DNA of 64,000 nucleotides, taken from positions 1 through 64,000 of the forward strand of contig JACNLC010000055.1 in NCBI GenBank assembly GCA_014381725.1, given 5' to 3'. How positions within the stretch are numbered: position 1 is the stretch's first letter; the number at the start of each line of letters is the position of its first letter. The position numbers and the translations under genes were made by a program. Source of the DNA: Fidelibacterota bacterium. GTDB lineage: Bacteria; Fidelibacterota; Marinisomatia; SCGC-AAA003-L08; JACNLC01. Under the pieces are notes generated by a model. That model did no database searches. It worked only from the letters and a program-made list of their open reading frames with translations, and was not told the origin of the DNA. Shown piece after piece: positions 1 through 6,665 of the stretch.

Positions 1-61
1 AAATTGGACTTGGAATATTGGAAGTAACACTTGGGGCTTATTTACTTTGGCTTCTTATTAA
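1..61 (+). CDS. C-terminal end of an upstream gene (partial, uncertain)
   Basis: Frame 2 is open from the left edge and ends with TAA at 59-61, giving a short aromatic tail (NWTWNIGSNTWGLF...). The next gene probably starts two bases later, which fits tight packing. Too little is present to name a product, and chance openness over 20 codons is quite possible. Confidence 0.3.
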   Translation, partial: NWTWNIGSNTWGLFTLASY

Positions 62-62
62 A

Positions 63-1085
63 TTGATAAAAAACAAATTAGTAGGTATAACTCTTATGAT
101 TGGTGGAATATTTTTCATTACTTCATGTGGCGAACCTGCACCTGAAATTCATCCATCAGAAGTTACAATGAATTTAAATGTAAAATCTGGTGATTGGGTA
201 CCTGTTCCAGTAGGAGAATTCCTGTCTGGTTTTAATGAACATCGTGTTGATATTGATTATGATTTTGAAATTATGAAAACAGAAGTTACAAATGCAGAAT
301 TTGCAAAATATCTTAACGATGCAACAGCCAAAGGATTGATTTATATAAAAGAAAATGAAGTTTGGGGAAATTATCACGGTGATATTCTAGGTGGTGGAAT
401 TGATGAACATGGTGTTGCTGGGAATATAGGTCGTCATGAAAAATTGGTCAAGAACCAAGATTATCAATATTATAATTTAGCAGGAAAAAGAGCACGAATT
501 ACATTTGTGAATAACCAATTTGTAGTTTCAAAAGGGTATGAGAATTTCCCGGTTGTATATGTTTCGTGGATGGGTGCTAATGCCTTTGCTGATTTTTATG
601 GTTGGAGACTTCCATTGAAATTAGAATGGGAAAAAGCTGCAAGATGGACAGATGGCCGTTCTTATCCATTTGGTAACTTTGAACTCGGACCAGATAATGG
701 ACCAAAATACGGTAACTATCATCACAGTGGTGATCCGTTTGATAGCTTTAATGGTTTAACTCCAATTGGATTTTATAATGGACAAACTCACGGTGATTTT
801 GAAACTAAAGATAGCAAAAGCAAGTATGGCTGTTATGATATGGCTGGAAATGCAGGTGAATGGACTGGAGATATTGTTAGAGGTAGTCACCAAAGATATA
901 TCATGGGCGGAACAATGATGGAATATGCTTTTGAAATGCGTTCTGCTACTGAAAATAGTGGTGTCCCAGGATTTGATGACGATGAAACAGGTTACAATAA
1001 ACCATATATGTCATTCCAAGTTGGGTTTAGATGTGCACGGGGCAATCTTGGGAATATACTTGAGAGAAATTTACACTCACATTAA
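63..1085 (+). CDS. SUMF1/FGE-domain lipoprotein
   Basis: This is a 340-residue protein with a lipoprotein signal peptide: Lys at residues 3 and 5, a hydrophobic stretch and a lipobox ITSC with Cys22. I chose the TTG at 63 because it gives a textbook signal; an ATG at 96 would shorten it, and a TTG at 18 would add an odd extension. From about residue 60 it matches the formylglycine-generating-enzyme (SUMF1) fold: EVTNAEFAKY, VVYVSWMGANAFADFYGWRLP, EWEKAAR, YDMAGNAGEWT and a GFRCARG end. The paired active-site cysteines of true FGE are not visible, so a binding or structural role is more likely than sulfatase activation. Such lipoproteins (the GldJ/GldK type) occur in gliding or type IX secretion systems, but no such neighbours are present. 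Confidence 0.75.
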   Translation: MIKNKLVGITLMIGGIFFITSCGEPAPEIHPSEVTMNLNVKSGDWVPVPVGEFLSGFNEHRVDIDYDFEIMKTEVTNAEFAKYLNDATAKGLIYIKENEVWGNYHGDILGGGIDEHGVAGNIGRHEKLVKNQDYQYYNLAGKRARITFVNNQFVVSKGYENFPVVYVSWMGANAFADFYGWRLPLKLEWEKAARWTDGRSYPFGNFELGPDNGPKYGNYHHSGDPFDSFNGLTPIGFYNGQTHGDFETKDSKSKYGCYDMAGNAGEWTGDIVRGSHQRYIMGGTMMEYAFEMRSATENSGVPGFDDDETGYNKPYMSFQVGFRCARGNLGNILERNLHSH

Positions 1086-1097
1086 CAAATTAAAAGT

Positions 1098-1949
1098 ATG
1101 AGAATGCTCAAGTTTTACCTTCAATTAGTAAAAACTCCGCAAACTGGCTTGTTGATATTTACTGCGTTTGCTGGATATCAAAGTGCCGTTAATGCTGGTT
1201 CAATGGCATTATCACAAGCAGACTTAATTCTCGCATTTGTTGGTTTATTGCTTGTTGTATGCGGAACAACTTCTCTTAATATGGTGTTTGACCACGATAT
1301 AGATTCTCTAATGGAGCGGACTAAAAATCGTCCAATTCCAAAAGGTGTAATTTCAACTATGCAAGCATCGATTTTAAGTTGGTTAAGTATAATTATTGGT
1401 ACTGCAATAAATTATAAAATATCATTGATATATAGTTTTGTGGTTCTGCTAGGATTCCTATTTGATTTTATAGTTTATACAATTTGGCTTAAGAGACGCT
1501 CAGCTTGGTCAATTGTTTTTGGTGGATTATCTGGTGGTATGCCAGTATTAGCTGGTAGAGTATTAGCAACCGGTAGTGTTGATATGATTGGAATTTTGCT
1601 GGCCATTGCCATATTGTTATGGATTCCAACACATATTCTAACTTTGGCTATGAATCACGATAAAGATTATAAATTGGCTGGAGTACCAACTTTCCCTAAT
1701 AAACTAGGATTTAAAGCTACAAGATACATCATTGCTATTACAAATTTACTTACTGCAATCATTTTGGTCTTCGTTGGATACAATCTAAACATCAATGAAA
1801 TGGGAATACAAATTTTGAGAATTGGTAGTTTAGTTTTATTCATATTATCTTTTAGATTGGTTATTGATCCATCTAGAGAAAGAAATTTTACATTATTCAA
1901 ATACGCATCTCTCTTTATGGCAGGAGTTATGCTAATATTTATTTTATGA
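1098..1949 (+). CDS. ctaB: UbiA-family prenyltransferase, probably protoheme IX farnesyltransferase (heme o synthase)
   Basis: The product is a 283-residue polytopic membrane protein of the UbiA superfamily. The first Asp-rich motif is NMVFDHDID (residues 61-69) followed by ERTKNRPIPKG. The second region holds IPTHI and DKDYKLAGVPTFPNK. These match CtaB/CyoE, which adds a farnesyl group to heme b to make heme o for terminal oxidases. Nine hydrophobic segments are expected for the family and fit the sequence. No oxidase genes lie beside it in the window, so the link to a cytochrome oxidase rests on the family. An alternative start ATG lies at 1104. Another UbiA substrate cannot be excluded. 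Confidence 0.8.
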   Translation: MRMLKFYLQLVKTPQTGLLIFTAFAGYQSAVNAGSMALSQADLILAFVGLLLVVCGTTSLNMVFDHDIDSLMERTKNRPIPKGVISTMQASILSWLSIIIGTAINYKISLIYSFVVLLGFLFDFIVYTIWLKRRSAWSIVFGGLSGGMPVLAGRVLATGSVDMIGILLAIAILLWIPTHILTLAMNHDKDYKLAGVPTFPNKLGFKATRYIIAITNLLTAIILVFVGYNLNINEMGIQILRIGSLVLFILSFRLVIDPSRERNFTLFKYASLFMAGVMLIFIL

Positions 1950-1954
1950 TAGAG

Positions 1955-1976
1955 GATTCAGATTCTAATCTGAATC
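1955..1976. repeat. Perfect inverted repeat, 10-bp arms
   Basis: GATTCAGATT (1955-1964) and AATCTGAATC (1967-1976) are exact reverse complements around a 2-base centre. The repeat begins 5 bases after the ctaB stop. No T-tract follows, so it is not a classic terminator; it could be an operator, an mRNA 3'-end hairpin or a processing signal. Confidence 0.6.
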
Positions 1977-1984
1977 GATGAAAA

Positions 1985-2001
1985 AATGTGATAATCACAT
2001 T
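1985..2001. promoter_or_regulatory. Perfect 17-base palindrome, possible operator
   Basis: AATGTGATAATCACATT is a perfect palindrome around one central base, 31 bases before the start at 2033. The TGTGA/TCACA half-sites resemble CRP/FNR-family sites, but the 3-base spacing is much shorter than the usual 6 in a CRP site, so assignment to that family is only a guess. Confidence 0.4.
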
Positions 2002-2032
2002 AGTTGATAAATAAAAAAAGAAAGGGAATAAC

Positions 2033-2686
2033 ATGGAAATGGCACTTTGGCAACAAGGCGTTTTGTTATTAACAGGGTTGATTGCGATTTATATGATTAA
2101 ATTCTTCGTAGATCAACAGAAAAATGAGGGGACAGCAGGAACATTTAATATTTATTATATGATTTCATTTGCAGTCTTATTGGTATCTGGACTACTTCTC
2201 ATCTTCAATGGTTGGGATATTCTAGGATTATTTGGTGAGGATTCACAACCAAGTAAATTTGTCGCAATTGTAGCTGGTTTAATACCATTCTCACTTGCTA
2301 TTGGTTTAGTGATGCAGTACTATCCAGAACATGGCAAAAATACACTAATATTCTTTATTGTTGGATTGCTACTAATTGCAACAACGAAATATGCGTATAC
2401 AACACCACCAGGATGGGGAAAAATCGTTTATCCATTATTCCATGCAATTGCAGGTTTTACAATTTTCTTTTTACCTTTGTTTGCATCAAAAGCAGGTAAA
2501 GCTCCAGCTGGCTTTTATAATGTAACCATAGGTGGGACTATCATTGGCATTGGTGGAATAGCGTTGGCATTCATCATGAATGGTAAACAATTACTATTCT
2601 TCTCAGCTGACTTTGTATCACTTATTCTTGCTCCTGTATTATTTCTCACAGCGTTATTTTTTATGCTTGGATTTACAAAGAAATAA
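2033..2686 (+). CDS. Polytopic membrane protein of unknown function
   Basis: A 217-residue protein with about six hydrophobic segments and few charged residues except near residues 25-32 (FVDQQKNEG) and the loop TTPPGWGK. I do not recognise the family. A good ribosome-binding site (AAAGGGA) lies 6 bases before the ATG, and two perfect palindromes lie just upstream, so it may have its own regulation apart from ctaB. It ends before a strong terminator. The position next to a heme-o-synthase-like gene hints at a respiratory or membrane-energy role, but nothing in the protein itself shows that. Confidence 0.7.
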   Translation: MEMALWQQGVLLLTGLIAIYMIKFFVDQQKNEGTAGTFNIYYMISFAVLLVSGLLLIFNGWDILGLFGEDSQPSKFVAIVAGLIPFSLAIGLVMQYYPEHGKNTLIFFIVGLLLIATTKYAYTTPPGWGKIVYPLFHAIAGFTIFFLPLFASKAGKAPAGFYNVTIGGTIIGIGGIALAFIMNGKQLLFFSADFVSLILAPVLFLTALFFMLGFTKK

Positions 2687-2708
2687 TTACTAATTAAATC
2701 TTGTAAAA

Positions 2709-2732
2709 GGGCGTTTTTAAACGCCCTTTTTT
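2709..2732 (+). terminator. Rho-independent terminator
   Basis: GGGCGTTT (2709-2716) pairs with AAACGCCC (2719-2726) and is followed by TTTTTT. It lies 23 bases after the stop of the membrane protein ending at 2686, and only 6 bases before the next annotated ATG. Confidence 0.9.
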
Positions 2733-2738
2733 CTACTT

Positions 2739-3164
2739 ATGATTTCAAAATTTATAGTAAATCGAAAATATCTGCTGTTAAGTTCAGGTATTATGTGGTG
2801 TGGTGTTGGGATACTGCTCAATATTATAGCTTATCATTGGGTTAAAGAATTTTCAACTTTTGGAATTATATTATCAGTTAGTATCGGTACTATATTAGGT
2901 ATCGTCATCGCTAAATTTGGATTTAGCAAAATTGCCAATAAAAACATCTTCCGTATATTTAAATTACCTGAAAAGGTTACTTTGTTTGCATTCCAAGAAC
3001 CAAAAAGTTATATTCTCATTTTGTTTATGATGAGTTTAGGGGTTTTTATGCGAAAATCTGGATATGTCCCTGAGATACTACTAGCGCTAATCTACATCGG
3101 AATAGGGTCTGCTTTATTTTTAGCTGGATTAACATATTTTGTGTCATTTTACAAGCGAAGTTAA
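2739..3164 (+). CDS. Small membrane protein of unknown function
   Basis: A 141-residue protein with four hydrophobic segments (about residues 13-35, 42-60, 89-105 and 110-135). I do not recognise the family. The ATG at 2739 is only 6 bases after a terminator T-tract and has no ribosome-binding site. A second in-frame ATG at 2793, preceded by AGGT, would still leave four hydrophobic segments. If transcribed, it needs read-through or a promoter overlapping the terminator. The coding call rests on an open frame with membrane-protein composition. Confidence 0.55.
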   Translation: MISKFIVNRKYLLLSSGIMWCGVGILLNIIAYHWVKEFSTFGIILSVSIGTILGIVIAKFGFSKIANKNIFRIFKLPEKVTLFAFQEPKSYILILFMMSLGVFMRKSGYVPEILLALIYIGIGSALFLAGLTYFVSFYKRS

Positions 3165-3635
3165 GAACAAAGATTGAACCGGACTTGCATGTTATGAGTA
3201 CTGAGTTAGTGAAGATTAAGTAAGTAAATTCTGTACTTTTGATTAAACATTAAATATGATTTTGTTGGTGACACAGCAGAAAATAGCTAATAGTACAGTA
3301 TAATCTTTTCTTATAAAAATTCATAAAATGTAAATTATGAACTAGTTAACTTAAACCAACCACAAATTACCAACTAGAAAATTTCTTTAAAAACTGCATA
3401 TTGATTCTTGCATACATCAAAAAAAACCTTGTAAAATTGGATAAGAAAATCTTGATGTCTTTATACAATTGGTTGAAATTATTATCAAGATTCTAAATAA
3501 ATGATTTTGAAATTATAGAATTTACAGGGATTATTTGTACTGATATGAAAACTGAATATGGTAGCGGAAATTATATATATTTCAAGATCTTCTACCTCAA
3601 TAAAAATTCAATTAACATAAACTAAAGGATCTAAA
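3165..3635. other. 471-base non-coding gap before the kor operon
   Basis: No open frame longer than about 15 codons is convincing here. The stretch is AT-rich and should hold the promoter of the downstream kor/hdr operon. I see one spaced inverted repeat, AATCTTGAT (3448-3456) and ATCAAGATT (3484-3492), with a 27-base spacer. I could not pick out a promoter with confidence. Confidence 0.5.
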
Positions 3636-3941
3636 ATGGCTTATTGGCGAGTACCGCTGGATATCAAAAAAGTGGAAGTTCCTCACGGAAATGTCCATAT
3701 TGATAAAGAACAATGTAAGGGGTGCAAATTCTGCGTAGAATATTGCCCTCGAGATGTATTGGAAATGTCAGCAGAATTCAACAGAAAAGGATATCATTAT
3801 CCTGTCGTATTAAAGCAAGGTGCGTGCGTAAATTGCAATCTGTGCGAGATGATCTGTCCCGATTTCTCAATTTTTGTCATGGAAGGTAAACCGCGAAATC
3901 CTGAAGCAGATGAAATTATAGATAGAAAGGATAATCAATGA
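3636..3941 (+). CDS. korD: 2-oxoglutarate:ferredoxin oxidoreductase, delta (ferredoxin) subunit
   Basis: A 101-residue ferredoxin-like subunit with two [4Fe-4S] motifs, CKGCKFCVEYCP (from residue 29) and CVNCNLCEMICP (from residue 64). It carries electrons between the thiamine-diphosphate site of the beta subunit and external ferredoxin or a partner. The start has a clear AAGGA site 8 bases upstream. Its stop overlaps the korA start by 4 bases (ATGA), so translation is likely coupled. The order delta-alpha-beta-gamma is common for KOR operons. Confidence 0.9.
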   Translation: MAYWRVPLDIKKVEVPHGNVHIDKEQCKGCKFCVEYCPRDVLEMSAEFNRKGYHYPVVLKQGACVNCNLCEMICPDFSIFVMEGKPRNPEADEIIDRKDNQ

Positions 3942-5095
3942 AAGCAGATCCAATTGGTGTAGCAACAGGTAGTCACTATATTGATGGAGACCATGCGTGT
4001 GCAGAAGGTGCAATTGCTGCAGGTTGTAGGTTTTTAGCAGGATATCCAATCACACCATCAACAGAAGTTGCTGAAAGAGTTGCTGAAAGATTTCCTTTTG
4101 TAGGTGGGCAGTTTATTCAAATGGAAGATGAATTAGCTTCAATGGCAGCAGTTTCTGGAGCAGTTTGGGGTGGTGCTAAATCGATGACTGTTACTTCAGG
4201 TCCGGGATTTTCCTTAATGATGGAAAATTTGGGATTGGCCACAATGATGGAAGTCCCTTGCGTTTTAGTGAATGTGCAAAGAGGGGGACCATCAACAGGG
4301 CTACCAACACTTACTGGCCAAGCTGATATGATGCAAGCACGATGGGGTTCTCACGGAGATTATGAGCTCATTTCAATTTGTCCGAACTCACCACAAGAAT
4401 GTTTTGATTTGACAATTGAAGCTTTCAATTTATCTGAAAAATGGCGTGTTCCAGTAATGTTTATGATGGACGAATGTGTAGGTCATATGATTGAGAAAGT
4501 AGTAATCCCAGAAGCTGACAAAATAGAAATCACTCCACGAGAATTTTACAAAGGTGATAAAGAAAAATACAGACCTTTTCGTTTTGATGGTAAAGGCATT
4601 GCTCCAATGGTTAAAGCTGGTGATGGTTATTTTATACATATTACTGGATTAACTCACGATGAACGCGGATATCCAGTTATTAATGAACAAGCACAAGACA
4701 AAAATGTTAGACATCTTGTAGATAAAATTCTCAAAAATGAAGACAAAATAAGAATCATAGAAGAAGACCAAATTGATGGCGCTGATGTTGTAGTTGTTTC
4801 TTATGGAATTACATCGAGAGTTGCGCTAAAAGCTGTAGAATTGGCTCGTAAAAAAGGAATAAAAGTTGGAATAATGCGTTTAATTACTGTTTGGCCATTT
4901 CCAGAAAGTAGAATTAGAGAACTTGCTCCAAAAGTAAAAGCTTTTGTGGTGCCTGAAATCAATCTTGGACAAATTTGTTTAGAAGTTGAGAGATGTGCAC
5001 AAGGAAAGGCGAAAACTACATTAGTATCACATGCAGGTGGATGGGTTCACGATCCAGCTGACATTCTGAAAGCGATTGAAGAGGGGGTAAAATGA
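3938..5095 (+). CDS. korA: 2-oxoglutarate:ferredoxin oxidoreductase, alpha subunit
   Basis: A 385-residue pyruvate-ferredoxin-oxidoreductase-type alpha chain. Motifs include AGYPITPSTE near residue 35, SGPGFSLMMEN near residue 89, QRGGPSTGLPT near 113, QARWGSHGDY and DECVGHMIEK. These are closer to KorA than to pyruvate or branched-chain enzymes, mainly through the GGPSTG-PT/RWG-HGDY run. With KorB it catalyses the reversible CoA- and ferredoxin-dependent decarboxylation of 2-oxoglutarate to succinyl-CoA. It overlaps korD and korB by 4 bases each. Assignment to 2-oxoglutarate rather than another 2-oxoacid is by family resemblance. Confidence 0.9.
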   Translation: MKADPIGVATGSHYIDGDHACAEGAIAAGCRFLAGYPITPSTEVAERVAERFPFVGGQFIQMEDELASMAAVSGAVWGGAKSMTVTSGPGFSLMMENLGLATMMEVPCVLVNVQRGGPSTGLPTLTGQADMMQARWGSHGDYELISICPNSPQECFDLTIEAFNLSEKWRVPVMFMMDECVGHMIEKVVIPEADKIEITPREFYKGDKEKYRPFRFDGKGIAPMVKAGDGYFIHITGLTHDERGYPVINEQAQDKNVRHLVDKILKNEDKIRIIEEDQIDGADVVVVSYGITSRVALKAVELARKKGIKVGIMRLITVWPFPESRIRELAPKVKAFVVPEINLGQICLEVERCAQGKAKTTLVSHAGGWVHDPADILKAIEEGVK

Positions 5096-6003
5096 GTAAC
5101 TCTAAAGGACAAATATTGTCAAACAAACTAGAAATTCCTAAATCTGATGAGTTAAAGCACCCTATGGAAGGCTATTTGCGGGAAGAGAGATTTCCGCATA
5201 TTTGGTGCTCTACTTGTGGTATTGGAACAGTGCTTACAGGATTTATCACAGGTTTACAAAAATCAGGATTGGATAGAGAAAAAGTAGCTGTTGTTTCAGG
5301 TATTGGGTGTTCTGGGCGTGCAGCAGGTTATTTACGATTAGATTCATTTCATTCCACTCACGGACGGGCAATTCCATTTGCAACTGGTTTGGCACTTGGA
5401 AATCCGGAATTAAAAGTGGTGGTAATTAGTGGTGATGGAGATATCGCGGCGATTGGTGGAAACCACTTCATACACGCTGCTCGAAGAAATATGAATTTAA
5501 CAGTAATATGTATTAACAACTTCAATTACGCAATGACTGGTGGGCAAGCTGGCCCGACAACTCCTGAAGAAGCCAATGCTTCTACAGCTCCTTTCGGATG
5601 TTACGAATATCCGTTTAATTTACCATTTTTGGCAGAGTCTAGTGGTGCGATCTATGTAGCTAGATGGACCTCTCTTCATATTCGTAGAGTATCTAACTCA
5701 ATTTCAGAAGCATTATTGAAACCAGGATTTTCATTTATTGAAGTAATTGCTCCATGTCCTACTTTGTATGCTAGAAGGAATCGGTTGGGCTCTGGACTTG
5801 ATTTGATGAAATTCTACCACGACAGTGCAATAATTGACCATAATGCTGATACTCGGGATATAGATATTGGATATCAGGATAGAATTACAATAGGTAAATT
5901 TGTAGATAAAGATAAACCAACATTTTTGGAAAATAAAGATAACTTCCTAAAGAAAAAACTCGGTGATAAATTTATTCAATACACCGGACAAAATTGGGAA
6001 TAG
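5092..6003 (+). CDS. korB: 2-oxoglutarate:ferredoxin oxidoreductase, beta subunit (TPP-binding)
   Basis: A 303-residue thiamine-diphosphate subunit. It carries WCSTCGIG near residue 39, SGIGCSGRAAGY near 68, and the TPP motif GDGDIAAIGGNH with the NNFNYAMTGGQ half about 30 residues later. The conserved cysteines are those that bind the proximal [4Fe-4S] cluster in this class. The start ATG overlaps the korA stop. After the stop there is an 87-base spacer of odd composition before korC, so the four kor genes are not all translationally coupled. Confidence 0.9.
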   Translation: MSNSKGQILSNKLEIPKSDELKHPMEGYLREERFPHIWCSTCGIGTVLTGFITGLQKSGLDREKVAVVSGIGCSGRAAGYLRLDSFHSTHGRAIPFATGLALGNPELKVVVISGDGDIAAIGGNHFIHAARRNMNLTVICINNFNYAMTGGQAGPTTPEEANASTAPFGCYEYPFNLPFLAESSGAIYVARWTSLHIRRVSNSISEALLKPGFSFIEVIAPCPTLYARRNRLGSGLDLMKFYHDSAIIDHNADTRDIDIGYQDRITIGKFVDKDKPTFLENKDNFLKKKLGDKFIQYTGQNWE

Positions 6004-6012
6004 AAACAGAAT

Positions 6013-6025
6013 GCAGGAGCAGTAG
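6013..6025 (+). repeat. 13-base intergenic repeat, copy 1
   Basis: GCAGGAGCAGTAG occurs here, 10 bases after korB, and again at 12885-12897 after hdrA. It is followed by further AGGCAGT/AGTAGGCAG units. Both copies lie in spacers of the same operon. Confidence 0.6.
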
Positions 6026-6049
6026 GCAGTAGTAGGCAGAGATAATAAT

Positions 6050-6069
6050 TATGCAACTGCAGCTGCATA
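6050..6069. repeat. Near-palindrome between korB and korC
   Basis: TATGCAACTGCAGCTGCATA matches its own reverse complement at 18 of 20 positions. It lies 21 bases before the korC start and could form a hairpin in the mRNA leader or act as a binding site. Confidence 0.5.
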
Positions 6070-6090
6070 CTAATTAATAAGGGGCAAAAA

Positions 6091-6663
6091 ATGGACATAA
6101 GATTTTCAGGTTTTGGGGGACAGGGAATTATAAAATCGGGGACGCTAATTGGGAAAGCGGCATCTCTTTACAGTAATAAATTTGGGACAATGACACAAAG
6201 TTTTGGTCCTGAAGCTCGTGGTGGTGCTTGCTCTGCTCAAGTAGTAATTGATGATAAACCAGTGTTGTATCCTTATATATTGAGTCCGGAAATTCTCGTT
6301 TCAATGTCACAAGAAGCTTACGAGAAATTCATAAAAGACCCAGAAAAAGGTAGCATTGTTCTAACTGACACCGATTTGGTGAAACCAAAAACAATCAGAA
6401 AAGATGTGAAAATGTATTCCATTCCATCTACTCGAATTGCTGAGGAAATGGGAAACAGAATTTTTGCAAATGTTGTGATGGTTGGATTTTTTACTGCTAT
6501 CACTAAAGTTGTAGGTTTAGAAGCGATGAAAAAAGCACTTCCAGGTTCTGTGCCTGATAGATTTATCGATATCAATATAGAAGCTCTGGAGAGAGGTTAC
6601 AACTTCGGAATTGAGTTGTTAGAAAAAGAGCAACCTAAAAAGAAAGCAAAAGCGAAAGCATAA
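6091..6663 (+). CDS. korC: 2-oxoglutarate:ferredoxin oxidoreductase, gamma subunit
   Basis: A 190-residue gamma subunit with the hallmark N-terminus FSGFGGQGI and the TQSFGPEARGGACSAQVVI motif near residues 36-54. It completes the KOR enzyme. The C-terminus is a Lys/Ala-rich tail (KKKAKAKA) not needed for the fold. The start has AAGGGG 7 bases upstream, and only 2 bases separate its stop from the next gene, which ties the flavoprotein-MvhD gene to the kor genes. Confidence 0.9.
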   Translation: MDIRFSGFGGQGIIKSGTLIGKAASLYSNKFGTMTQSFGPEARGGACSAQVVIDDKPVLYPYILSPEILVSMSQEAYEKFIKDPEKGSIVLTDTDLVKPKTIRKDVKMYSIPSTRIAEEMGNRIFANVVMVGFFTAITKVVGLEAMKKALPGSVPDRFIDINIEALERGYNFGIELLEKEQPKKKAKAKA

Positions 6664-6665
6664 AA

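Noticed and set aside
3448-3492. Inverted repeat AATCTTGAT...ATCAAGATT as an operator of the kor operon
   Set aside because: The 27-base spacer is long, the arms are AT-rich, and it lies about 145 bases before the start, so chance is a fair explanation.
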